From Ceratorhiza oryzae-sativae (taxonomy: Eukaryota > Basidiomycota > Agaricomycetes > Cantharellales > Ceratobasidiaceae): a stretch of 64,000 bases of DNA. The notes under the pieces are model-generated. The model had not been told where the DNA came from. It did no database searches and saw only the letters and a program-made list of their open reading frames with translations. Every line of letters begins with the position of its first letter. Within the stretch, counting starts at the first letter, position 1. The translations under genes and the position numbers were made by a program. Below, piece by piece: positions 54,394 to 64,000 of the stretch. The stretch is taken from assembly GCA_030998015.1 (NCBI GenBank), contig JARWMV010000234.1, positions 2,157,703 through 2,221,702 on the forward strand, written 5' to 3'.

Positions 54394-57300
54394 ATGAACG
54401 TTCCGTCGACGCCTGCGCCGCCTGGCGCACTACGCTCCATGTTCCGGTCGATCCTGCGGGAGCAGAACACGCCGGGGTCGGGGCGCAGCGTTCGATGGGG
54501 CGCCCGCAACGCCTTTCGCACGATCACGCCCGAGACGTCGGCCAACTCGACCGAAGGCGCGTTGACCGTGCCCAGCACGCCGCTGCTCGAGCACGAGGAG
54601 CACACGTCGTTTCTGGACCGACTGCGAGACGACAGCAACGACAGCAACGACGGGCGACCCCCGAGCGGGCGAGAAAAGATCGAGCAACTCGCTGCGCTTG
54701 GACAGAGTGTTGGTTCGAGGCTAGCGTCGGGTCCGTCGGTCGCCAGCGCGCCCCCTGCTCCTCTCTCCAAGTCGATGGCCCCCATTCCTCGGCCGCAGTT
54801 TGGTGGGCCTTGGACATCATCACCGCTGTCCCGAGACGACTCGAGCTTATCTCTTCCTCATTCCATGTCCCCTGCACAAGACTATTCCGTCTCCCACCGG
54901 CCGTTTGACATGTCGCGCGAGCTGGATGCTATCCCGATGCAACTCGGCAACGACAGTATGGCTTCTACCACTAGAGGCGCCGCTCTAGCCGCAGACCAAG
55001 ACACCCGGTACCATTCCGACTCCTTAGACGTGTCACGCAGTGCCGCCCAAGATGTCCTGCCCTCTTCTGGCCCCAACGAAACCGCAGCAGGCGGCATGAC
55101 CACACGGTACCCGCCCGGCATGTTCAACCTGACGAAAACACAACAACGCATTCCCTCTTTCTCCATCGACCCCGACTCGTCGGCCGAAAAGACGCGCATG
55201 TCGGGAGAACGAACCAGGGCATCGGCCCAAACAAGGACGAGAGATACAACCGGCTCGAGCTCGCTTGATTTCATCACTGCGAGCGCTGGCTCAAGAGGGT
55301 CTACACCTGGGCCTGGCCCTGTGCTCGATGCTGAACCGTCGCCGGGCTCTGCACATGCTCGCTCCCAATCCCTTTCCATGTCCGGCTCTCGATCCAGGTT
55401 TTTGTCTCGTGCGACGACGACAGCTCCGCCTCGAGAGCTACTCGAGCCTACGGAAATCACCGCCCAGGAGCTCCCCACCCTTTATCCTCCTGGTTATGCC
55501 AAGTTCAACCAGACCACGGTCGTCCAGGTCGATCCCGAAAACATCCCTGAACTGTCGAGATTTTTCACGCCGATGCTCGGCGAAGAGGATACCACACGAC
55601 TCGGCCTCGGCCATGAATCCCACTCGAACCAGGACCAAACCGGCATCACGATCGCAGCAGCCGCAGCCGAAGACATCCCCCTTCCCATCTCCCCTCCTAC
55701 CTCGCTCTCGGGCTCGACCTCGTCGACGTCCTCGCTCCCCGCCCCAGCGGACCTAACCGCCCTCATCGAATCGCAATACAAAGCCGACCTCGCCGCGCAC
55801 GCCGCACTCGTCCCCATCCTCCTCTCCCGCGCCGAATCCGCCGAATCCAACGCCCGCCGGCTGACGACCGTCGTCAAACAGACCCGAGGACGCGTCAGGG
55901 AGCTCGAAGCGCTGTGCATCGAGTTGGGCGAACAGGTCGGGGTGTTGCGCGAGGAGCGAGAGTGGGTGATGAACACGGAGCGCACCGAGCTCGTTGGGCA
56001 GGTCTCGGATCGGTCCGGTGTCGGGGTCGGGGAGGAGGATGAGGAATCGGAGGACAAGATCGAGCTGTCTGGCGAGGCGATTCGAGATATCGACGAGGCG
56101 CTTCGACGGGCCGAGATCGAGGCGGGCCGGAGTCGGAGACGAAAAGACGAGCGGGACGCGGCTCGAAACACGATCAAGGACCTCGAGCGGCGGTTGAGAG
56201 AGATGGAGATTCGCGAGCGCGATTGGGAGGTGCGGGTCGAGAGGGAGCGCGACGGGCAAGGCGCGCGAGAGCGGGTTCAGGTGGAAAAGCAAGGTTGGGA
56301 GCGGGAGCGGATCGAGTTGCTGGATCGGTGCGTTCGGGCTGAAAAGGCCTTGGCGGATCTTCAGTCTGGTTCGGTTGTTGCTGCGTCGGGTGGGGCGGAA
56401 GAGGACAGGCTCAGGCGCGAGCTGGAGAATTACAAGTCAGAGGTCAACGCGCAGTGGAAGTATGCCGAGCAGGCCGACGAGAAGAATAGGCGCTTGGAGG
56501 AAGAGATCAAGGTCCTAAAAGCTCAGGTGAAAGAGTCTCGGGCGTCGAGTCCGCGAGGAGACGTCGACTGGCGTGCCAAAGAGGCGGAATGGAAGACCAA
56601 GGAAGCCGATTGGAAAGCCCGAGAGGCGGAATGGGAGCGCGAACGCCAAGAATGGGTCCCCACGCACCGATACGGCCAACTCCAGACCCAAATCGCCGAT
56701 CTCCAGGCGGAACGGGAAGCCCTGGCCGCCCAAGCAGGCGACATGGACCGACTGGAAACCGAGCTGGAAAACATGGCGGCCGAACTCGACAAGGCGGATA
56801 GCGAGATGGCGGTCTTGACCGATCGGGCGAGGCACGCGGAAGAAATGTACGTCGCTGCGCAAAAAGAGGTCGAGCGTGCCGAGGCGCGTGTGCAGGAGCT
56901 CGAGAACCGGTCTCGGTCGCCTGATCAGCGGACGATCAGGCGTCTGGAGCTGGAAAAGGAGGAGATGCTCGACGCTGTTCGGGATGCAGAGGATCGGTTG
57001 CGCGAGATGGAGGAGCGTGCCAAGGCGTTGGAGGCACGGTGCGCCAAGGCCGAGGAGGAGCGGAAGGACGTTCTTCGGGACCGGGCCGAGTTGGAGGATG
57101 AGCTGGAAAAGGTGCGGGTCAAGGCCGAGGACGGCATGCATATTGAGCAAGAGAGGAACGCTGTGAGTCGTTTGCCGTCGTGGTCGTCGGCAGGTATTCA
57201 TCGTTTGCGTGCAGCTGGCAGCAGAGCTTCGATCCGAGCAAGAGGCTCATGCAGCGCTGGCCCACGAACACGAACACCTCGTACGTCAGTTTGACGAGAT

Positions 57301-58212
57301 CGAGCGCGAACGCCAAGTTGCGCTCGAGAACCAACAGCGCCTCGAGGGCGTCGTCCGCACTCGCAACCAAGAGATTGCAGATGTAGAAGAGCGGTTGCTC
57401 GTTCAATCCCGCGAGGCCGAACAACTACGTGCCGCGACTCGAGAATTGGAAAAGGTCAAGATCCAGCGAGACGACGCGATCCAGGCCGAGGAACATCTCC
57501 GGGCCCAGCTCGAGGGTCGACAGAGCGTGGAAGTCAAGGCCTTGCGGGACAAGGTCGCCAAGCTCACGGACGAGACGAGTCGGCTGCAACGGCGGGTAAA
57601 CGAGCTCAAGGCCGAGAGCGCAGACAAGGAGGTCAAGATTGTGCAGCTGCATAAAGCCCGGGCGTTGGAAGCAGAGGATCGAGAGGGTTTGAATGTGGCG
57701 TTGCAGGCGAAGCAGCAAGAACTCGAGCTGGTGAGCCTTGTGGTTGGTGCCCTCGGGCCTTGGTTTACTGATGAGCGTAGATCAAACGAAAACTTGGCGT
57801 ACGCGGGACGGCGGGTGCGACTCCAGCACCCGGACGTGTTGCGAGGTTGAGCAGCACCCGACGAGAGTCTTTGGCGTCATCTGCGGCGTTTGAGACTCCT
57901 TTGCCCCGTGCTGCGCTAGCGCTTCGAGATGCGGCTCCGCCTCCCCCATCTGATTCGACTGCGTCGGTTCTCTCGTCGTCGGTGTCGAGCAACCTGCATT
58001 CCATCTCGACCAATCCCCTCCAAACGAGCACACGCGCGAACATATACGACGCGATGAGTAGTACCCCTGCGACGGTGAAACCGGTACGATCCTCATTACG
58101 AGGATTCTCGTCTTTGAGCGTGTCTGGCATCCGGGGGGTGCATTTCGCTCCGTCCGAGAGCAGTACGACCGAGAGTGGGACAGAAGACGCGGATGTGACG
58201 ATTCGCGAGTGA
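54394..58212 (+). CDS. Large coiled-coil protein, about 1,238 aa
   Basis: Three exons: 54394-57162, 57215-57730 and 57781-58212. Introns are 52 and 50 nt (GTGAGT...CAG and GTGAGC...TAG), both phase 0. The N-terminus has a short ordered motif (MFRSILREQNTPGSGRSVRW, residues about 15-34). About 400 residues rich in Ser, Pro and Thr follow, likely disordered. From about residue 450 to 1100 there is continuous heptad-like coiled coil, with a WKxKEAxW repeat at about 728-757. The C-terminus is basic and Ser-rich (IKRKLGV then SLASS). No enzyme motif is seen. Such a layout fits a cytoskeletal, spindle-pole or cell-end scaffold, but no named family was recognised. The GC-rich coding sequence is intact. 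Confidence 0.85.
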
Positions 58213-58866
58213 GAAGGGTCGCTCAATGATGATTTATGCTCTCTATACCTCAGGTTTTTGTTGGTGCCGATTGCGGATCATATATATGCACTCCCCAGCT
58301 TGACATTTTGTAGTTTATAGTTCATTATTAGTTTTTGGTTCCATTTTGATTCGTGCTTGGGGTGTTCGTTCTGCGTGTGGCTGGTGTACTATAGACTCCG
58401 TGACGCATACAATTGATGATTGTGGAACACATGCCCCACCGTTCTCCAAGCCTAGGCTGACCAATTAGCAACCTCGCAGCAAACCGTTTGCGACCGATTG
58501 CAAGGACCGTGCAACGTAATTCGTGAGTTATCTCGACGTGATTTGGAATTCATCGGCTCCGTACCAACCCTTGCACTGTTTTGCCCATGTGATATAATTC
58601 ACGGTTCTGGTGTGGTCGGACCGAGCCGATGCGAATTGGTTCCTGGTCCCCTCTTATTTGTTTCCTACTCGATCACCCTGTACAAGGCGTTTTGGTGGTT
58701 TATGCAGCATACGATCGATCCCTCCGATTAAATGCTATCGATGGTAAATATCTCGGCTCCAAGGTGGACCTTTCAAATCCGGCGGGTGGCAACGTGTTGT
58801 CACGTGCATCACATTCGGCTGATTGAAACTACGACGACACGATATCACAACCACATCGTAAACACA
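58213..58866. other. Intergenic region before the kinase gene
   Basis: It holds the 3' UTR of the coiled-coil gene and the 5' region of the kinase gene. A 77-codon open frame at 58498-58731 has no motif. No RNA gene is seen. Confidence 0.55.
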
Positions 58867-61800
58867 ATGGATTGGAACAAGTTTTATTTTGGACGATTTG
58901 TGGTGATTTTGGCTCATCCTCATGCTTCTGGCTGTATGGTTGACTGATTGATATTGTATAGGAGGTAAGAAGGCTGCCCAGACAGCTGCCCCACTACTCG
59001 CAATGCTTTTCTCCATAGGGGCATGAATCGGTAAAAGGAAATGTATGTATTCTATCCGCTTAACGGCTATTTATGCGCTTTGATAGACTTGTAACATTAC
59101 TCCAGCGCAATATTCGACCTATCCTTGGAGAATGGGTGCGTCGCATGTCTCCCACTGCACATGTGGCTATCTTTTCAAATTAACATCACATGACTTTAGC
59201 TTGTGAGCTGCCCTAGCTCACTCGACTCGCGACCTGTTTGACATATTTATGGTTGTTTTCGATGGCTTTCAGGTCGTGAGTACTTGGAGATCCTTGATCC
59301 TCATAGCAAATACCATCTGTGAATTTAGGATGTACGTGGGAGCCATTCGTCATATTTATCTTGACTAACGTTACGTACGAAAGAGGGTACGTGTTCTAGC
59401 CGGCTTGATCATGCCGTTCCAACAGTCCATCGGTGACATCTGTAGCGTGTGAGTGTCATTTGTTTCCTTGGCCGGCGACGTGTTCAAATACTTTTTGTAT
59501 AGCCGGTAGGTATTGTGAATGGTTCTGGTCTGTTTGTCTACTCAAACGGCAGGGTGTACGGCTTGTTATTCTATAGAAAGTAAGTGGCCCTTGGGTGCGC
59601 TGAATCTTATCGAAATCCCATGGCTTACTTTGTTTTAGGGCGTAAGTCGACCCACTGTTGGACAGGCCCTTAATCTGACGCTGCTGACCCCTTGATGGAT
59701 ACGATAGACAGTATGTGTTGTCCCATAGTTCTTCTTACATTTCGCTCAAGGGACATGTCCCGCTTTTTTACAGATGGTAAGTACACTCGCTGTTGGAGGC
59801 ATACAAGCATCTCATGAAGGATTTCTGCCATCATTAGCTCGTGAGTATCTGGTTCCTTGTGAGCTCTTGAAACACCCTGCTTATATGCAATGTCATTCCA
59901 ACAGTGGGTAAGTAATTTTTGTTGCCTGTCTATTCATGACTAAACGAAAACACTGTGTACAGGATGTGAGTCGCTTTGGTCTTTTCTAACAATTAACTCG
60001 CTCAATCGATGGAGGTTCCAGGATGTGAGTGGTTCGATGCTCGCTTACCGAGTTGGATTTAAGTCTTGTCATATAGAAAGTAAGGGAATTTATGGGCGAC
60101 CCGAATGAGCACTGATAAAAAGCGCTCTTCGTGTTCTCAGCGTGTAAGCGGCCAAGTTGCCCTGTTTTCTCATCTGACGAATCGTTCTAGGATGTAAGCC
60201 GGTATTCTATCGACTCCTCGAGCTCTTACGTTCAATTTGTTGCTTCAACCTAGCTTGTATGTGAATTGCCCTCATTTTTAGATTTATTTGTCGATGACAG
60301 GCGCTAGTTTGTGAGCTACCTTTGGATTAACGGACCAGTAGTGCTGAAGTAGGATTAATCATATCACACATGCGGTAGTTCGTAAGTCAGCTTCGAACTT
60401 CCTGCTGTGCTATTGATTTACCTGGCAATTCGCCGATAGTTTGTAAGTCTGTTTGGCTTTTAAGTAAGATTAAAAATGACAATTGACGTTGTGCCGACTC
60501 GCAGAAGGTGATACTATTTGCGCGCAATGATTGATTGTGGGACTGACGGATTCGACCTTACAATCCGATGCCCTCATTCAGCAAGTAAGCAGAATTTCTA
60601 GAAATTATGTCCAGAGTGACTGGAACTTATTTTCATTTCGTAGGATGTATGTTTGGATATAGCCTGGCCATGCTCAATCGCTTACCATAGCCGATACCAT
60701 AAAATAATCTATATATAGCTTGTGAGGCCTCCCCGATTCTTCTCGAATTGGTTGATTGATTTTTTTTCTAGGACGTAAGTTGCCAAACCCCTACAGCGTC
60801 TAAGCCACGGCTGAGCTTTATCTTAACTAGTCGGTAAGCCTACTTACCATCGGTGCGTAGGCGGCTGGCTGAGGATGCCGGCTCCTCACATATATAGTCC
60901 GTGAGTAACCCGAAAAAATAGTGGTGCTGATTTGAAGTGCATGATTGCCACGTTAATATATGCAGGAAGTGAGTACGATTTATTAAATTGATTATATGCG
61001 CTATATACACGTACTCGAATAGATGGTACGTCTTATTGCGGTGAGAATGATCCCATACTTTGACTGTGCAAATAACCCCTAGGAGGTAAGCCTATCATTG
61101 CAGCATATACTCGGAAATCCTAATGCTGCGAAATTTTGCAGGTGGGTCAGAGCCAGTACACCATCCGATCATTAGCCAAACTCTTTTCTAGGATGTAAGT
61201 TCCATCGTTCGTTCCTTCTATATTGGGCATATATTCATGGCGCTGTCAGTTTCTTCGCACGCACCCGGTCTATCGCAAGCCAATCCATATTCCATCGAAT
61301 CTCGTAAGAACTCGAGTTTTTCCTAGTACTGACTGACTACATTTGCACAGGCTGTTTCCGACATGGTGGCCTACTTGACTAAGCACGCCGGTATTGCTGA
61401 CCTCACAGCTGAATTGACGAAGTGGCAGACTCCTGACTACCCAACTGCCACGGGCGGGCAAGGCAATATCTATCTTGGGACCAAGCCAGGAGGTAGCTTG
61501 TTTGCTATAAAATGCATCACCCAGGCCGATGAGAAATATGCCAAAGTAGCTAGACCAGTGTTTTTGTTGCAAGTTACTCAACTTCCATTTCTAGCATACT
61601 GCTCGGGAATTAAGCACTTGGGCCAAGCTTAAACACCCAAATGTTTTGGAGCTATCCGGACTGGCGATGTTTCGCGGTCGGCTAGCAATGGTATCTCCGT
61701 GGATGGAAGGTGGCAGCGTCAAGGCTGTTTTGAAGAACAATCCTTCGATGGATCCTTATGCTATGGTAAGGGTTACAGTGTATTCCACTTGCGATTTTGA

Positions 61801-62597
61801 TTCATTCTTCGCAGTGCGAACAGCTTGTTGCAGTAATCAGTTATTTGCACCATCGGAATGTGGTACGTACAATGATTTTAAATATTAAGCTAGACCGCTC
61901 TTACCTTGGGTGATCAGATTCACGGAGATATAAAAGGAGTAAGTGTTGGCCTTGCTTCTAGTGTTCGATTGAAGACGACTTAGCTATGGCAGGACAATCT
62001 GCTCATGGGCCCTGATGGTAACCTCAAGTTGACCGACTTTGGACTCACTGTTATGCACGACAAAACTTTGCAATTCAGTGAAACCGATCCGGCTGGCGGC
62101 ACATTCCGCTGGATGGAACGTGTTGTTTACTCTTTGTTATTTTTGAGACTAACCGGTTATCCATACAGGCCCCAGAGTTATATCTCGAAGGAGCTGAGAT
62201 CTCGAAAGAGGGAGATATGTATGCGGTTGGCATGGTAGGTACCTCTGTTCGGAATTTACTTCTAATGATTCTTGTTGTTCAATTTATTGACTCATTGTGC
62301 AGACCATGCTCGTAAGAAAGAGTTTAACAGCGGGGCCAATGATGTACTAATCTTTCCTAGGAAATAATCACGGGCGACATTCCGTTCCGCGAGATTCGGT
62401 CTACCATAGCTGTCATTAAAGCCGTCAGTGAAGAGAAACTGACCCCCAATATTTCGGAACTGGAAAAGAAGCCCGTCTCCCCTCGGGCATACGTTATGAT
62501 TGCCGCTATGCATCGTTGCTGGCGAACTGACCCGAAGGAACGAGCGACTGCAGAGGAGATCGGTAACCTGGTATGGTCGGACCTACTCTTCCCATGA
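58867..62597 (+). CDS. TKL-like protein kinase with an extreme micro-exon N-terminal region
   Basis: The model has 45 exons and about 368 aa. First exon 58867-58902, then 58962-58964, 59019-59030 and 59106-59135, then 32 exons of 3 nt, then 61250-61303, 61351-61545, 61595-61765, 61815-61862, 61918-61938, 61993-62121, 62169-62234, 62303-62311 and 62361-62597 (TGA). All joins are phase 0. Kinase motifs: glycine loop ATGGQGNIYLG, catalytic Lys in FAIKCI, HGDIKGDNLL (HxD loop with Gly for Arg), TDFGL, RWM..APEL, GDMYAVGM and the final RATAEEI. Most resemble the TKL-type kinases abundant in Agaricomycetes. Two extra residues (ER) before APEL follow from the weak GTTGTT donor at 62122. The segment before the kinase domain has no recognised domain. 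The first exon and its GTGATT donor are the least certain part. Confidence 0.82.
59200..60193 (+). other. Single-codon exon array, part 1 (17 exons of 3 nt)
   Basis: Exon first bases and codons: 59200 CTT, 59273 GTC, 59329 GAT, 59384 AGG, 59446 CGT, 59503 CCG, 59577 AAA, 59639 GGC, 59708 ACA, 59774 ATG, 59838 CTC, 59905 TGG, 59963 GAT, 60022 GAT, 60077 AAA, 60141 CGT, 60191 GAT. Each is preceded by AG and followed by GTRNGN (mostly GTAAGT, GTGAGT or GTACGT). Intervening introns are 47-71 nt. None of the codons is a stop. Confidence 0.83.
60254..61194 (+). other. Single-codon exon array, part 2 (15 exons of 3 nt)
   Basis: Exon first bases and codons: 60254 CTT, 60308 TTT, 60379 TTC, 60440 TTT, 60505 AAG, 60582 CAA, 60644 GAT, 60719 CTT, 60772 GAC, 60831 TCG, 60898 TCC, 60966 GAA, 61023 ATG, 61083 GAG, 61192 GAT. 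Introns are 50-74 nt, except 61086-61191 (106 nt). That long gap contains GCAG followed by GTGGGTC at 61138-61148, at half distance. It may be a degenerate further unit (GTG codon with a lost GT donor) or a zero-length recursive site. Confidence 0.82.
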
Positions 62598-63128
62598 ATA
62601 TCTCGCTGAATTGAATCTAGCTGAAGCATATGGGCAAGTTTTAGCTTGGGGGCATTGGATCATGTAGAAATATGGTGAATGGGAATGAGATTCAGGATGA
62701 ACCCGGTTAATATCTGAGTGGAATTCTGTATAGAGGGTGATGATTCGATTATCCTCGGGTTTTTGAACTGCTCTACGCCTATGCATGCGCTGTGCGTACG
62801 AAGAGCGTTAGCGTCCAGTAACATAAGCTGCTCTGACAGCGCCTGGCGCTTCTCGCGATCAGGCAATCAACGACCCTCATCACTCTTCTTTGCTCGTGCG
62901 AGACTATCTCAACCAAAGGTGGTATTCAATTGATATATCAAGCAGCGTCGAAATCAACGGCTCATCTAAAAACGAGAAGACTACGAAGAGCTTGCAGCCC
63001 ATTCTTGCCAGATTTACCGGCCTTTATCCTCCTCTACCTGAAGACGACCGTGCTACGGCCTCGGGTCTTTTGCATATTTCCGTATATCTCGCTTTCATAT
63101 TCTTCAACTTTGATTCAATTTGCCGAGC
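62598..63128. other. Intergenic region, nothing recognised
   Basis: It lies between the kinase stop and the DUF4470-like start, both on the plus strand. No gene or RNA is seen. It should hold the kinase 3' UTR and the next promoter. Confidence 0.55.
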
Positions 63129-64000
63129 ATGTCGCACCCAATAGTGTGGATGTTCGACACAATGTTTTATCCCCTCGGGAATACGCCTGCATTGTGTCTT
63201 ACCCAAGATCTTTCGCCCGAGCAAGACGCAGAGATTCTTCTGCTTGGGTGTGGAGATCCTCGTAATCTCTTGTACACCCTATACGTGGACCTTACGACCA
63301 AAGGTATGGATCTTCCTCTTGGTCAGAGGGCAAAGTACTCATGAGCGGAATCCAGATAATCGAAAAATTGATGCCACATGTTGTGATATGGAACCGGCTG
63401 TGCTTGGTATACCACATTTTTAAATAGATCTTCCTTCCTACTTAAATTTCTTCTACTAGCCCGCAATGGTCTTCTGTTTGCGTTGATAGAACAAGACGTG
63501 GCCGCTTCGTGTTTATGGGACATATTTTTTCATTTCAAAATCAACAAGTCTGTAGCTTCTCAGTTGACAGCTACCGCTAGTAAGCTCTCGGAGGCTTCAA
63601 CGACAATTGAAGATTGGAAGCGGTCTAAATGGAGCTCTTACATGAAGCCGGTCGACCTGCAGACGCTCTCTGCACTTCGTCGGCACTGGAAATTCTACGC
63701 AACTTTTTTGAATTGCCTCCTAGCAAGATAGACGGATTTCGCCGAGAGCACTCCCAGCTTTCAAAGCGATTCACGGACACGATGGGGCAGAACGCTGGTA
63801 TCGGTCGATCTGCTGGGATATTCTGGGCTGATGCCATGACTCCCATGGCCAAATTATTCGAGCAGTATTGGGACAATGGCACTACATTTATCTCTCCCGA
63901 TGATATCAAGTCAGCGACAGAGCTCAATCCAACATTCGGATACTCTATGTCGGGCGAGAGGTTTAAACCACACTACGGAACTTTCCCTCAGGGTTTCCAT
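63129..64000 (+). CDS. DUF4470-like protein, 5' part, runs off the window
   Basis: Exons 63129-63303, 63356-63406 and 63460 onward, with introns of 52 and 53 nt in phase 1. The N-terminal part reads PLGNTPALCLTQDLSPEQDA, then LLLGCGDPRNLLYTLYVDL, CCDIEP-like CCDMEPAVLARN and LRRHWKFY. This series is typical of DUF4470 (often N-terminal in fungal MYND-finger proteins). A six-T run at 63702-63707 appears one base short: the frame ends at a TAG at 63729, while the +1 frame continues as LPPSKIDGFRREH to the window end. This is either a sequencing error or an inactivating indel. Function is unknown. Confidence 0.75.

Noticed and set aside
59426..59448. A 21- or 23-nt exon ending before GTGTGAGT instead of the 3-nt CGT exon
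   Set aside because: AG followed by CGT and GTGAGT at 59446 gives normal intron lengths on both sides and keeps the frame; the longer exon is possible but fits less well.
59553..59555. A further 3-nt exon GGT (AG before, GTACGG after)
   Set aside because: It would leave a 21-nt intron (59556-59576), too short for splicing; the interval 59506-59576 reads better as one 71-nt intron.
1..64000. CRISPR arrays, rRNA genes, bacterial operons
   Set aside because: No direct-repeat/spacer pattern or rRNA-like segment was seen; introns and element types are eukaryotic.

Overview
The window reads as nuclear DNA of a filamentous basidiomycete, most likely an Agaricomycete. The introns are short (about 47-75 nt) with CTGAC/CTAAC-like branch points. 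The LTR retrotransposons are chromodomain-bearing Ty3/gypsy elements. Decay is dominated by CpG to TpG change, with many CGA to TGA stops. The host genes (an M35 metallopeptidase, a TKL-type kinase, a DUF4470-like protein) are of kinds common in Agaricomycetes. A Ceratobasidiaceae/Rhizoctonia-like source is possible but is inference only.

Bases 1-50460 are a stack of nested, mostly decayed mobile elements. Family A is a Ty3/gypsy chromovirus. Copy A1 (LTR from 601) is interrupted in gag by a second copy, A2 (3718-15492), with a 5-bp target duplication GAAGA on both sides. Two ~1.43-kb non-autonomous hAT-like elements with 8-bp duplications sit in the A1 LTR (681-2115) and the A2 pol gene (8142-9575). 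A2 carries about 3.6 kb of extra cargo between the end of pol and its polypurine tract. The cargo holds two unknown ORFs, a spliced reverse-strand gene, a broken CRESS-DNA (geminivirus-like) Rep gene and a tRNA-like fold. Family B is another chromovirus, present as B1 (15590), B2 (16999), B3 (reverse, 20017), B5 (reverse, complete, 25650-32240) and B4 (38283). It has a self-priming type primer-binding site, a leader intron, and an extra zinc-knuckle/coiled-coil reading region (ORF0) before gag. A Ty1/copia element (23288-32936) sits inside B3 and is itself interrupted by B5 and by a lone B LTR. Three copies of a 1.3-kb LTR-like repeat D mark rearrangement junctions. One segment of B3 appears inverted between two D copies. 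A LINE with two ORFs (45041-50460) closes the repeat block.

Bases 50461-64000 are host sequence with higher GC and intact CpG. They hold an M35 (deuterolysin/peptidyl-Lys type) metallopeptidase on the minus strand (51457-52919, six exons). A long coiled-coil protein follows (54394-58212, three exons), then a TKL-like protein kinase (58867-62597), then the 5' part of a DUF4470-like gene (63129 to the window end).

The most striking observation is in the kinase gene. Between 59200 and 61194 its N-terminal region is split into 32 consecutive exons of exactly 3 nt. Each is a single in-frame codon between canonical AG and GT splice signals, and nearly all introns are 47-75 nt. In total the gene appears to need 45 exons for about 368 residues. 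The second most striking feature is the LTR retrotransposon that carries a viral-type Rep gene and a spliced antisense gene.
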